NCBI RefSeq assembly: GCF_001894945.1
Contig: NZ_BCXE01000004.1
Coordinates: forward strand, 122,088 to 186,087
DNA length: 64,000 nt
Direction of reading: 5' to 3'
Source: Rhodococcus ruber NBRC 15591
GTDB taxonomy: Bacteria > Actinomycetota > Actinomycetes > Mycobacteriales > Mycobacteriaceae
Positions 25,352 through 34,673 of the stretch are shown piece by piece. The position numbers and the translations under genes are program-made. The notes below the pieces were generated by a model that saw only the letters and a list, made by a program, of their open reading frames with translations, was not told the DNA's origin and searched no databases. Position 1 is the first letter of the stretch. Every line of letters begins with the position of its first letter.

Positions 25352-27670
25352 ATGGACGACGTGGACACCCGGCACGCGCAGGTTCTGCTCGAATGGGACA
25401 GCGGCCGCGCCGGCTACGACCCCGGAACGACGGTGCACATCGGCCGCGACCGATCGATGGATGTCACCCTCGAACACCCGGTGGTCTCCCGCGAACACGC
25501 GCTCCTGCAGTGGGAGGACGGCTGGTATCTCGTCGACTCCGGCAGCAAGAACGGGCTCTTCGTCGACGGCCGCCGGGTGGAGCGGATCCGGGTGACCGGC
25601 ACGGTCGTCGCCCGCCTCGGCGACCGCGCCGAGGGACCGGACCTCCGGATCTCCGTCGCCGAACCCGAGGCGACCCGCGAACGCCGCGGGGGTCTGCTCG
25701 ACCAGCTGACCGCGGTCCGGGCCGGCGAGACCCGCGGGGCGCGGCGCCGGACCCGCCGCGCGCCCCGCACCGGCGACGTGTCGATCGGCCGCGCCGCCGA
25801 CAACACCGTCGTCGTCGACGACGTCCTGGCCTCCCGCCAGCACGCGGCCCTGCGCACCGGGCCGACCGGACTCGAGATCGAGGACCTCGGCAGCGTCAAC
25901 GGCACGTTCGTCGCGGGCACCCGCATCGATCACGCCGTCCTCGCCGAGGGCGACGTCGTGACGATCGGCAACACCGACCTCGTCGTCCGCGACGGCACCC
26001 TCGTCCCGCGGGAGAAGACGGCGGCGGCCACGACCGACGGGTTGCGCGTGCGCGCCGTCGGACTGACCATCGACGGGAGCCGGCGACTGCTGCACGACGT
26101 CACCCTGGCCGCGCCGCCCGGCACGCTCACCGCCGTCATCGGCCCCTCCGGTGCCGGCAAGTCCACCGTGGCCAAGATCGTCTCGGGCACCGGCAGTCCC
26201 ACCGACGGGGTCGTGGAGTTCGACGGCCACAGCGTGCACGCCGAATATCAGGCGCTGCGCTCCCGGATCGGCCTCGTCCCCCAGGACGACGTGCTCCACC
26301 GGCAGCTCACCGTCCGCGAGGCCCTCGGTTACGCCGCCGAACTGCGGCTGCCGCCGGACACCACCCGCGCCGACCGCGAGGAGGTGATCGCCCGGGTGCT
26401 CGGCGAACTGCAGCTCACCGAACACGCCGGCACCCGGGTCGACCGCCTCTCCGGGGGGCAGCGCAAGCGCGCGTCGGTCGCCCTCGAACTACTCACCGGG
26501 CCGTCGCTGCTGATCCTCGACGAACCCACCTCCGGCCTCGATCCGGCACTCGACCGGCAGATCATGACCACGCTGCGCCGCCTCGCCGACTCCGGCCGGG
26601 TCGTCCTCGTCATCACCCACTCCCTGTCCTACCTCGAACTGTGTGATCAGGTGCTGCTGCTCGCTCCCGGCGGCAAGACCGCCTATGTGGGGCCGCCCGG
26701 CGAGGTGGGCACCGCGCTCGGCAGCTCCGACTGGGCGGAGATCTTCGCGCGCGTCGCCGCCGAACCCGACGCGGTGCACGCCGAGCACCTCGCCCGCAAT
26801 GCGACCGTCGACCATCCACCCGCCGCGGCCCCCGGCCCGCTGGGCCGGCCCGCCCACACCTCCCGTCGCAGACAGCTGAGCACCGTCGCGCGGCGGCAGA
26901 TCCGGTTGATCCGCGCGGACCGCGGCTACCTGATCTTCCTGTCGCTGCTGCCGTTCATCCTCGGCGGGCTGTCGATCCTGGTGCCCGGCAGCGACGGATT
27001 CGGCCCGCCGAGCCCGGGTGCGGATCCGGGCGAGCTGGCGTTCATCCTCATCCTGCTGATCCTCGGGGCCTGCTTCATGGGCTCGTCGCTCACCGTCCGG
27101 GATCTCGTCGGCGAACGGATGATCTACCACCGCGAACGCGCCGCCGGGCTCGCACCGTCGGCGTACCTGATCGCGAAGATCGTGGTGTTCTGCGCCGCCG
27201 CGATCGTGCAGTCGTTCGTGCTGGTCCTCGTCGTCCTGGTCGGCAAGGGCGCCCCCGGTGCCGGCAGCGTGATTCCTTCCGGCAGCGTCGAACTCGTCGT
27301 CGATATCGCCCTGACCACGTGTGCCTGCGTGGTGGTCGGCCTGGCCCTGTCGGCCGTCGCCCGGTCCGGTGAACAGGTGATGCCGCTGCTCGTCGTGACG
27401 GTCATGGTGCAGCTCGTGCTCAGCGGTGGCCTGATCCCCATCACCGGGCGCGCCGTGCTCGCCCAGCTGTCGTGGCTGTCGCCGTCGCGGTGGGGCTACG
27501 CCGCGACCGCCTCGACCGTCGACCTGCGTGCCAAGGACCCGACCGCCGAGGCCGACGTGCTGTGGCAGCACGCCCCGTCGTGGTGGCTGCTCTCCGCCGG
27601 GATGCTGCTCCTCCTCGGCATCGTCTACGCCACGTTCACCTACACCCGGTTGCGGCTGCGCGCCCGGTGA
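25352..27670 (+). CDS. FHA-FHA-ABC exporter, ATPase fused to permease (Rv1747-like)
   Basis: 772 aa. FHA domain 1 (about 27-75: HIGRDRSMDVTL, SREHALLQW, GSKNGLFVDG), FHA domain 2 (about 142-190: SIGRAADNTVVV, SRQHAAL, GSVNGTFVAG), ABC ATPase with Walker A GPSGAGKST (264-272), LSGGQ (366-370) and Walker B LLILDEPTSGLD (387 on), then an ABC-2 permease with six helices (about 530-770). This is the architecture of M. tuberculosis Rv1747, whose FHA domains bind Thr-phosphorylated partners of kinase PknF. Both FHA domains keep the Arg-Ser-His residues for phosphothreonine binding, so Ser/Thr-kinase control is expected. No kinase gene is adjacent. Substrate is probably a cell-envelope lipid or glycan. 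Confidence 0.92.
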   Translation: MDDVDTRHAQVLLEWDSGRAGYDPGTTVHIGRDRSMDVTLEHPVVSREHALLQWEDGWYLVDSGSKNGLFVDGRRVERIRVTGTVVARLGDRAEGPDLRISVAEPEATRERRGGLLDQLTAVRAGETRGARRRTRRAPRTGDVSIGRAADNTVVVDDVLASRQHAALRTGPTGLEIEDLGSVNGTFVAGTRIDHAVLAEGDVVTIGNTDLVVRDGTLVPREKTAAATTDGLRVRAVGLTIDGSRRLLHDVTLAAPPGTLTAVIGPSGAGKSTVAKIVSGTGSPTDGVVEFDGHSVHAEYQALRSRIGLVPQDDVLHRQLTVREALGYAAELRLPPDTTRADREEVIARVLGELQLTEHAGTRVDRLSGGQRKRASVALELLTGPSLLILDEPTSGLDPALDRQIMTTLRRLADSGRVVLVITHSLSYLELCDQVLLLAPGGKTAYVGPPGEVGTALGSSDWAEIFARVAAEPDAVHAEHLARNATVDHPPAAAPGPLGRPAHTSRRRQLSTVARRQIRLIRADRGYLIFLSLLPFILGGLSILVPGSDGFGPPSPGADPGELAFILILLILGACFMGSSLTVRDLVGERMIYHRERAAGLAPSAYLIAKIVVFCAAAIVQSFVLVLVVLVGKGAPGAGSVIPSGSVELVVDIALTTCACVVVGLALSAVARSGEQVMPLLVVTVMVQLVLSGGLIPITGRAVLAQLSWLSPSRWGYAATASTVDLRAKDPTAEADVLWQHAPSWWLLSAGMLLLLGIVYATFTYTRLRLRAR

Positions 27671-27686
27671 GCGCGATGCCGATATC

Positions 27687-28265
27687 TCACACGACGACGA
27701 GCGCGACGGCGACCGCGACATCGAGCACGGCGCAGAACTCGGCGAAGGAACGGTCCACGGTGACCCGGAGCCGATGGTGGACGAGATCCCACACGCCGTG
27801 CAGGAACCATCCGGCCGCGACGAGGTACCGGGCGAGGTCCGGATCGGCGGCGAGCGCGACCAGGCCGAGCACCCCGAAGGCGACCATGCCGGCCACCTGG
27901 ACGAGGAAACGGCGGTCGCGCAGCCGGCCGCGCACCGCGCCCACGACGATCACGACCGCCGCCGCGGCGCCGATCAGCACCGTCGACGGCACGACGTCCA
28001 GCGCCCGCAGCACGAACCACACCGTGTAGGAGGCCGGGAACACCACCCATACCGCACGCGGCCGGCCCAGCACGGCCGTGACGAGATACAGGAACGGCAG
28101 CAGCATCATCATCTCGGTGAGGATCTCGACGCTCGCCTCGGCGGGCGTGCCGAACAGGGCGAACGCCAGAGCCGCGACCGTCGGCCAGCGCTGCGCCAGG
28201 AAGGCCGGACCGGCCGGGCGGCGCGATGCGGGGCGGGCCGTGCTCACGGCCGTCGTGGTGTCCAT
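27687..28265 (-). CDS. Polytopic membrane protein of unknown function
   Basis: 192 aa from the ATG at 28265 (GGGAGA upstream). About six hydrophobic segments, for example LLPFLYLVTAVLGRPRAVWV, TVLIGAAAAVVIVVGAV and VAGMVAFGVLGLVALAA, with a late WFLHGVWDLVHHRLRVTV that looks like a conserved histidine-rich loop. No named family recognised. It converges with the FHA-ABC gene (16 bp between stops) and is divergent from the GlxA-like regulator. Confidence 0.65.
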   Translation of the reverse strand: MDTTTAVSTARPASRRPAGPAFLAQRWPTVAALAFALFGTPAEASVEILTEMMMLLPFLYLVTAVLGRPRAVWVVFPASYTVWFVLRALDVVPSTVLIGAAAAVVIVVGAVRGRLRDRRFLVQVAGMVAFGVLGLVALAADPDLARYLVAAGWFLHGVWDLVHHRLRVTVDRSFAEFCAVLDVAVAVALVVV

Positions 28266-28419
28266 GAGGTCTCCCGGGGGCAGTGGTGGGCGGATGCCTC
28301 CACGATCGGCCCCCGGATCCGGCCGGACGAGACCCCGAGGTCGGACGTGTCCGGAAATGTGGGATCCCTGTCCGTCGGACACGCCGCGTCCGGCCCCGGC
28401 CGCGGCTACCGTCGACGGT

Positions 28420-29403
28420 GTGGACGAACGACGCGTGGTGGTCGTCGGCTACGACCGGGCGGAGCTGCTCGACATCGCCTGCGTGACGACGACGTTCGCG
28501 ACTGCGAACCGATTCGGCGCCGCCCCGGCGTACCGGGTGGAGCTGGCCACCCCCGGCGGGGCCGCGATCACCTGCGACACCGGGCTGGTGCTGGCCGGAC
28601 AGCGACGGCTCGAACGGCTCGTCGGAGCACTCGACACCCTCGTCGTCTCCGGCGGCTTCGGGCACGTCGACGTGGCCGACGACGCCCGGTTCGTCGGCCA
28701 CGTGCGCCGCCTCGCGCGGGACAGCCGCCGGGTGGCGTCCGTGTGCACGGGCGCCTCCGTCCTCGCGGCCGCCGGTCTGCTCGACGGCCGGCGCGCCACC
28801 ACCCACTGGGCGTTCGCCGCTCGGCTCGCCGCGCGGTACCCGCAGGTGCAGGTGGATCCGCTGCCGATCTTCGTGCGCGACGGCCACGTCGCGACCGCCG
28901 CCGGGGTGACCAGCGCCCTGGACCTCACCCTCGCGTTCGTCGAGGAGGACCACGGCCCCGACCTCGCCCGCCACGTCTCCCGCGCCCTGGTCACCTACCT
29001 GCAGCGACCGGGCAACCAGGCGCAGATGAGCCTGTTCACCACGGTGCCCGAGCCGGAGGACCGCGGGATGCGGCGCCTCGTCGACCACATCACCACCCAC
29101 CTCGGCGGCGATCTGTCGGCTACCGCGCTCGCCGCGCGGGCCGGGATGAGCGAACGGCACCTCACTCGGATGTTCCTGCACCACCTGCACGACACCCCCG
29201 CCCGCTACGTCCGCCGGGTCCGGCTCGAGGCCGCCGCCGTCCTGCTCACCACCACGTCGCTGCCGGTCACGGCGATCGCGGCGCGCTGCGGGTTCGGCAC
29301 CACCGAGACGCTGCGGCAGGCGTTCACCCGGCGCTACGGGGCGTCACCGGCGGCGTTCCGCGCCGGTCACTCCCACGCCGCCGCCCGGCACACCGGGGGC
29401 TGA
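28420..29403 (+). CDS. GlxA-type transcriptional regulator (DJ-1/PfpI domain + AraC HTH)
   Basis: 327 aa from the GTG at 28420. The N-terminal DJ-1/PfpI-like domain has the amidotransferase elbow ASVCTGASVLAAAGLLDGRR, followed by ATTHWAF. The C-terminal AraC/XylS domain has two HTHs: LAARAGMSERHLTRMFLHHL and ITAIAARCGFGTTETLRQAF-like sequence near 285-305. GlxA-family proteins commonly control nearby catabolic or stress genes; here the neighbours are the divergent membrane protein and the convergent molybdoenzyme. No target site could be fixed. Confidence 0.88.
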   Translation: MDERRVVVVGYDRAELLDIACVTTTFATANRFGAAPAYRVELATPGGAAITCDTGLVLAGQRRLERLVGALDTLVVSGGFGHVDVADDARFVGHVRRLARDSRRVASVCTGASVLAAAGLLDGRRATTHWAFAARLAARYPQVQVDPLPIFVRDGHVATAAGVTSALDLTLAFVEEDHGPDLARHVSRALVTYLQRPGNQAQMSLFTTVPEPEDRGMRRLVDHITTHLGGDLSATALAARAGMSERHLTRMFLHHLHDTPARYVRRVRLEAAAVLLTTTSLPVTAIAARCGFGTTETLRQAFTRRYGASPAAFRAGHSHAAARHTGG

Positions 29404-29410
29404 ACGGGTC

Positions 29411-31780
29411 TCAGGACAGGTACTCGGGGTCCGGGCAGGTCTTGTGCGACCAGTCCGAACCGAGGGTGCCCTGATGCGTGTCCGCCGGGCACTCGTCGCT
29501 GCGTTCGCCCACGCGGGCCAGGGACACCACGACGGACTTGGAGGTAGGGCAATTGCTCTGGCGGGCAGTCGAATCCAGCGGCACCAATCCGTTGGTCTCG
29601 GGATAGTAGGCGGCAGCCGATCCGCGCGGAGTGTCGTACTCGACGATCCGGAACGACCGCGCGCACCGGACCCGCTCGTCGCCGTCCCACCGCGTGAACA
29701 GGTCGACCAGATCACCGTCGTCGAAGCCGAGGGCGGCGATGTCGTCGCGGTGCAGGAAGATCACCCGCCGCCCGCCCTCGACGCCGCGGTACCGGTCGCT
29801 CAGCCCGTAGATGGTGGTGTTGAACTGGTCGTGGCTCCGCAGGGTCTGCAGGATCACGTGCCCCTCGGGCACGTGCAGCACGTCGATCGGGGAGACCGCG
29901 AATTCGGCCCGCCCGGAATCGGTGTGGAAGGTACGCGAATCGCGGGGCGGGTGCGGCAGGACGAACCCGCCCGGGCGACGGACGTTGACGTCGTAGCTCT
30001 CACAACCCGGGACGACGCGGGAGATCAGGCCGCGGACGACGCCGTAGTCGTCGCGCATCGCCTTCCAGTCGAGGCCGTACCGGTCCCCGAGCGTGGCCTC
30101 GGCGATCCGCGAGACGATCTCGACCTCGGACTTCAGGTGCGGGCTCGCGGGCTCGAGCGGCCCGCGCGACGCGTGCACCGAGCACGTCGAGTCCTCGACC
30201 GTCACGAACTGCGGGCCCGACGCCTGCACGTCCTGCTCGGTGCGCCCCTTGGTCGGCAGGATCAGCGCCGTCTCGCCGCACACGAGATGCGACCGGTTGA
30301 TCTTGGTGGAGACCTGCACGGTCATCCGGGCCCGCCGCATCGCGGCCGCGGTGACGTGGGTGTCGGGTGCGGCCTGCACGAAGTTGCCCCCGAGGCCCAT
30401 GAAGAAGCGGGCCCGGCCGTCGCGCAGCGCCCGGATCGAGTCGACGGTGTCGAAGCCGTTCTCGCGCGGCGGATCGAAGCCGAACTCCCGTTGCAGCGCA
30501 TCGAGAAAGTGGGCCGGGGGCCGCTCCCAGATTCCCATGGTGCGGTCGCCCTGCACGTTGGAATGCCCGCGCACGGGGAACAGACCCGCGCCGCGCTTAC
30601 CGATATTGCCCTGTGCCAGAGCCAGATTGGTGACCTCCTTGATGGTGGCCACCGCGTTGCGGTGCTGGGTCAGGCCCATCGCCCAGCAGAACACCGTCGC
30701 ACGCGAGTCACGCAGCAGCCTCGCGGCCTCGGTGATCTGCTCCCGCGACAGCCCCGTGGCGGTGGTGACGACGTCCCAGTCGACGTCGGCGACGTGGCGG
30801 CGCCACTGCTCGAAACCGCGGGTGTGCCGCTCGATGAACTCGTGGTCGAGCGCGTCCCACTCCACGAGCAGCGACCCGAACGCCTGCAGCAGCGCCAGAT
30901 CCCCGTTCAGCGCGATCGGCAGGTGCAGGTCCGACAGGTCGGTGCCCCGGCCGACGACCCCGCGCGGGGTCTGCGGATTGCGGAAGTTGACCAGGCCCGC
31001 CTCCCGCAGCGGATTGATCGACAGGATAGTGGCGCCGTTGCGTTTGGCCTTCTCGAGCGCGGTGAGCATGCGCGGATGGTTCGTCCCCGGATTCTGGCCC
31101 TGCAGGACGATGAGCTCCGCGTGGTAGACGTCGTCGAGCGTGACGCTCGCCTTGCCGATGCCGATCGACTCCTGCAGCGCGATGCTGGTGGACTCGTGGC
31201 ACATGTTGGAACAGTCGGGCAGGTTGTTCGTGCCGAACGCCCGGGCGAAGAGCTGGTAGGCGAACGCCACCTCGTTCGAAGCCCGCCCCGAGGTGTAGAA
31301 GATCGCCTCGTCGGGGCTGTCGAGCGCGTTCAGCTCTGCGCCGATCAGGGCGAACGCCTCGTCCCAGTCGATCGGTTCGTAGTGGGTGCCGCCGGGCCGC
31401 TTGATCATCGGATGCGTGATGCGGCCCTGCTGGCCGAGCCAGTGCTCGCTGTGCGCATCCAGCTCGGCGAGGCTGTGGGCGGCGAAGAACTCGGGGGTGG
31501 CGCGGCGCCGGGTCGCCTCCTCCGCCACCGCCTTCGCGCCGTTCTCGCAGAACTCGGCGACCGACCGATGTCCCGGGTCCGGATCGGGCCACGCACAGCT
31601 CATGCAGTCGAAGCCCTCGGCCTGGTTCAACCGCAGGAGTGTCCGCGCCGTCCGGCTCGGCCCCATCCGTTCGAGGGAGCGCTTCATCGACACCGCCACC
31701 GCGGTCGGGCCCGCGGCGTGATCCTCGGCGTCGTCGACCTCGAGGTCGCGCTCGTCGTAGTCCCGATCGTGTCTGCGCAT
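29411..31780 (-). CDS. FdhF/YdeP-family molybdopterin oxidoreductase
   Basis: 789 aa from the ATG at 31780 (GAGGGG upstream); a GTG at 31801 is an alternative. The N-terminal FDCMSCAWPDPD block and GRITHPMIKRPGGTHYEPID, then FYTSGRASNEVAFAYQLFAR and the C-terminal molydop-binding domain, match the YdeP/FdhF-like group (TIGR01701). Members lack the canonical N-terminal 4Fe-4S loop and the selenocysteine of true formate dehydrogenases; YdeP is tied to acid resistance in E. coli. No accessory subunits are adjacent, so the electron partner is unknown. Confidence 0.88.
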   Translation of the reverse strand: MRRHDRDYDERDLEVDDAEDHAAGPTAVAVSMKRSLERMGPSRTARTLLRLNQAEGFDCMSCAWPDPDPGHRSVAEFCENGAKAVAEEATRRRATPEFFAAHSLAELDAHSEHWLGQQGRITHPMIKRPGGTHYEPIDWDEAFALIGAELNALDSPDEAIFYTSGRASNEVAFAYQLFARAFGTNNLPDCSNMCHESTSIALQESIGIGKASVTLDDVYHAELIVLQGQNPGTNHPRMLTALEKAKRNGATILSINPLREAGLVNFRNPQTPRGVVGRGTDLSDLHLPIALNGDLALLQAFGSLLVEWDALDHEFIERHTRGFEQWRRHVADVDWDVVTTATGLSREQITEAARLLRDSRATVFCWAMGLTQHRNAVATIKEVTNLALAQGNIGKRGAGLFPVRGHSNVQGDRTMGIWERPPAHFLDALQREFGFDPPRENGFDTVDSIRALRDGRARFFMGLGGNFVQAAPDTHVTAAAMRRARMTVQVSTKINRSHLVCGETALILPTKGRTEQDVQASGPQFVTVEDSTCSVHASRGPLEPASPHLKSEVEIVSRIAEATLGDRYGLDWKAMRDDYGVVRGLISRVVPGCESYDVNVRRPGGFVLPHPPRDSRTFHTDSGRAEFAVSPIDVLHVPEGHVILQTLRSHDQFNTTIYGLSDRYRGVEGGRRVIFLHRDDIAALGFDDGDLVDLFTRWDGDERVRCARSFRIVEYDTPRGSAAAYYPETNGLVPLDSTARQSNCPTSKSVVVSLARVGERSDECPADTHQGTLGSDWSHKTCPDPEYLS

Positions 31781-31946
31781 CGCCGGCCCCTCGTCGTCCA
31801 CACCGTGTCCGCGGTCGTCCGCCCCGTGTCCGCGCGCCCGGCTCCCCGCGCACGCGTGTCGATGCTCTGCCTACCCGCGCGCCGCGCCCGCGAAACCGGA
31901 TTCACGAAGGTCGGCGGGCCTCGCGGCCGCGTCGTACGGTGGCCTC

Positions 31947-33521
31947 ATGAAGTGGTCGAAAGCCCTCGGACTCCCCGCCGCGGCGATGGCCGCGGTCGCG
32001 TCGTACGACCTGCTGCAGCGGCGGCACGCCATCCTGCGCAACTTTCCCGTCGTCGGGCACGGCCGCTACCTGCTCGAAGCCGTCGGTCCCGAGTTGCGGC
32101 AGTACATCACCACCGGAAACGACGAGGAGCGTCCCTTCACGCGCGATCAGCGCCGCTGGGTGTACACCTCCTCGAAGCTCGTGAACAACACCTTCGGATT
32201 CGGCACCGACAACGACGTCGAATACACCGACGGCTACACGATCATCAAGCACCGCACGTTCTCCGAGACCCCGCCGTCGGCCGCGCCGCACGCCGGGGAG
32301 AAGCTGCCGATCCCGTCGGCGAAGGTCCTCGGCGGACCGCGTGGGCGGGCGAAGGCGTTCCGGCCGCAGTCGATCGTCAACGTCTCGGCGATGAGCTTCG
32401 GGTCGTTGAGCGGGGCCGCCGTCTCGGCGCTCAACCGCGGCGCCGCCGACAGCGGTTGCCTGCACAACACCGGTGAGGGCGGGCTGTCGCGCTACCACCG
32501 CAACGGGGCAGACCTGATCTTCCAGATCGGCACCGCGTACTTCGGTTGCCGCGACGAGGAGGGCCGGTTCGACCTGGCCCGGCTGAAGGCCGTCGTCGAG
32601 TCGGCGCCGGTGCGGGCGATCGAGATCAAACTGAGCCAGGGCGCCAAGCCCGGCCTCGGCGGCCTGCTGCCCGGGGCGAAGGTGACGCCCGAGATCGCCG
32701 AGATCCGCGGCATCCCGGAGGGCCGCGACTGTGTCAGCCCGTCGCGGCACACCACGTTCCACGACGTCGACAGCATGCTCGACTGGATCGAGCTGCTCGC
32801 CCACGAGACCGGGCTGCCGGTCGGCGTCAAGTCGGCGGTCGGCGACATGGCCTTCTGGCAGCACCTCGTCGACGCGATGTGCAACTCCGACCGTGGCGTC
32901 GACTTCGTGACGATCGACGGCGGCGAGGGCGGCACGGGTGCGGCGCCGCTCGTGTTCACCGACGCGGTCTCGCTGCCCTTCCGCAGTGGCTTCGCCCGGG
33001 TCTACAAGCTGTTCGCGGAGGCCGGTCTCAGCGACGACGTGACGTTCATCGGCGCCGGCAAGCTCGGACTGCCCGACAACGCGGTGGTGGCGATGGCCCT
33101 GGGCTGCGACATGATCAACGTCGCGCGGGAGCCGATGCTCGCGATCGGCTGCATCCAGGCCCAGAAGTGCCACACCGATCGGTGCCCGACCGGCGTCGCC
33201 ACCCAGAACCCGTGGCTCGAGCGGGGCCTCGACGTCGAGCTGAAGGCGGTGCGCGCCGCCAACTACCTCCGGGCGCTGCGCCGGGACATGTTCAAGCTGG
33301 CCGAGGCCTGTGGCGTCGCGCATCCCGGTCTGATCACCCCGACCGACGTCGAGGTGGCCGACGGCAACCGGCGCGCGATCACCCTCGCGGAGATGTACGG
33401 CTACCAGCCCGGCTGGGGTCTGCCCGGTGCGGCGGACCGCGAGGAGATCACGCGGCTGATGCTCGGGGTCGCCGCGGCCGAGGGCGGCGAGGGCTCGCCG
33501 GGCGCGCGAACGACGCCCTGA
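31947..33521 (+). CDS. FMN-binding GltB-like protein (glutamate synthase domain)
   Basis: 524 aa. A short N-terminal hydrophobic segment is followed by the Glu_synthase FMN barrel: SAMSFGSLSGAAVSALNRGA, NTGEGGLSRYH, EIKLSQGAKPGLGGLLPG, and DGGEGGTGAAPLVF. A cysteine group GCIQAQKCHTDRCPTGVATQ matches the 3Fe-4S site of GltB. It lacks the amidotransferase and GXGXG domains of full GOGAT, as do stand-alone FMN_bind-GltS proteins in many actinobacteria. The role of these short forms is not settled. Confidence 0.87.
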   Translation: MKWSKALGLPAAAMAAVASYDLLQRRHAILRNFPVVGHGRYLLEAVGPELRQYITTGNDEERPFTRDQRRWVYTSSKLVNNTFGFGTDNDVEYTDGYTIIKHRTFSETPPSAAPHAGEKLPIPSAKVLGGPRGRAKAFRPQSIVNVSAMSFGSLSGAAVSALNRGAADSGCLHNTGEGGLSRYHRNGADLIFQIGTAYFGCRDEEGRFDLARLKAVVESAPVRAIEIKLSQGAKPGLGGLLPGAKVTPEIAEIRGIPEGRDCVSPSRHTTFHDVDSMLDWIELLAHETGLPVGVKSAVGDMAFWQHLVDAMCNSDRGVDFVTIDGGEGGTGAAPLVFTDAVSLPFRSGFARVYKLFAEAGLSDDVTFIGAGKLGLPDNAVVAMALGCDMINVAREPMLAIGCIQAQKCHTDRCPTGVATQNPWLERGLDVELKAVRAANYLRALRRDMFKLAEACGVAHPGLITPTDVEVADGNRRAITLAEMYGYQPGWGLPGAADREEITRLMLGVAAAEGGEGSPGARTTP

Positions 33522-33528
33522 CACCGGC

Positions 33529-33549
33529 ACTGTCCAGAATCCGGACAGT
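33529..33549 (+). terminator. Short hairpin after the GltB-like gene
   Basis: ACTGTCC-agaatcc-GGACAGT, a 7-bp perfect stem starting 8 bp after the stop. It could be a weak terminator or an operator for the small gene downstream. Confidence 0.4.
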
Positions 33550-33622
33550 TCGGGACGCCGACCCCACGTCACGCTGGAGCACGACCACTCGCGACACCAC
33601 CGAACCCGCCGGGAGGCAGATC

Positions 33623-33784
33623 GTGATCGACAGGATGTACGCCACGGTGCTCACGGTCGGCGGTGTCGTGTTCGCCGGCTGTCTGCTCCTCGGCGAGGCC
33701 GTGGACGCGATGGGCGGCAGCGGCCGGACCGTCGTCCCGGATGTCCCGGACCGCGTCGGGGAACGGTTCGCGCACCTCGGCTGA
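33623..33784 (+). CDS. Small single-helix membrane protein
   Basis: 53 aa from the GTG at 33623, with GGGAGGC 6 bp upstream; ATG at 33635 is an alternative. One hydrophobic helix (YATVLTVGGVVFAGCLLLGE) is followed by a polar tail that ends VPDRVGERFAHLG. Good ribosome site and helix-plus-tail layout support a real gene; no family recognised. Confidence 0.5.
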   Translation: MIDRMYATVLTVGGVVFAGCLLLGEAVDAMGGSGRTVVPDVPDRVGERFAHLG

Positions 33785-33854
33785 ATCCCGGCCGAGGGCG
33801 TCGCTCTCCCGCGCATGCCGCGACGGTCGAGCGCGGCGTCGACTCTGCACGCGC

Positions 33855-34673
33855 TCAGCGGCGGACGCGCAGCACTCGGCCCGCGACCACCACGAAGAGC
33901 GCGAGGACGACGATCAGCAGCGCACCCGGACCGGACAGGGCTGCGGCCCAGCGCCCGAGAGCGACCTGCGCGTCGAACTGTTCGTCCAGCCCCATCACGC
34001 CGGTGAGGTTCGCGGTGCCGTCCGTGCCCAGGAACAGCAGACCGATACCGATGAACAGCAGTCCCGACGCCAGCGAGGTGGTGTGGGTGTGCAGCGGTCC
34101 GAGACGGAGCGGCCGTCCGCGCAGCCAGGTGCGCTTGCCGAGGTCGAAGCGCTTCCAGGCCGAAGCGAGAGCGAACAGCGGCAGCACCATCCCGAGGGCG
34201 TAGACGGCCATGAGCGTGGCGCCGTGCAACGGGTGACCGCCCGCGACGGCAATGGTCAGCACACTCCCGAGCAGCGGACCGGAGCAGAACCCCGCGAACC
34301 CGTACACCGCGCCCAGCACGAAGACCGACGCCGCCCCCGAACCGGTGATCGAGTTCGCCGCCCGCTGTGCCGACGTCGAGGCGAAGCCCTTGCCGAGGAC
34401 GGTCATGACGCCGAGGCCGATCAGCACCGCGCCGCTGGCCAGGGTGATCAGCCCGCGATGCTGGGTCAGCGCCGCACCCAGCAGGCCCATACCCGCCCCC
34501 AGAGGGGTGAGCACCGCGGCCAGGCCCACGTAGAAGATCGCGGTGCGGGCGGCCAGACGTCCGGCCCCGCCGAAGGCGTAGGCGAAGAACGACGGCAGCA
34601 GCAGTGCCGAGCAGGGGCTGAGCAGCGAGAGCACGCCGCCGAGCAGTGCACCGAGCAGCCCGATCTCGGTCAC
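33855..34673 (-). CDS. ccdA: CcdA-type thiol:disulfide membrane electron carrier
   Basis: 272 aa; GTG at 34673 overlaps the DsbA-like stop (GTGA). Conserved blocks GGVLSLLSPCSALLLPSFFA near the N-terminus and FAGFCSGPLLGSVL in helix 4 each carry the redox cysteine of CcdA, which moves electrons from cytoplasmic thioredoxin to extracytoplasmic thiol proteins. About six to seven helices. Coupled to a DsbA-like protein, its presumed partner. The usual cytochrome c partners (ResB, CcmG) are absent here, so a dedicated role for this pair is likely. Confidence 0.87.
   Translation of the reverse strand: MTEIGLLGALLGGVLSLLSPCSALLLPSFFAYAFGGAGRLAARTAIFYVGLAAVLTPLGAGMGLLGAALTQHRGLITLASGAVLIGLGVMTVLGKGFASTSAQRAANSITGSGAASVFVLGAVYGFAGFCSGPLLGSVLTIAVAGGHPLHGATLMAVYALGMVLPLFALASAWKRFDLGKRTWLRGRPLRLGPLHTHTTSLASGLLFIGIGLLFLGTDGTANLTGVMGLDEQFDAQVALGRWAAALSGPGALLIVVLALFVVVAGRVLRVRR

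Noticed and set aside
29411..31780. True formate dehydrogenase alpha subunit
   Set aside because: The N-terminal 4Fe-4S cysteine loop and selenocysteine/cysteine site of FdhF are not visible; the opening matches the YdeP-type group.
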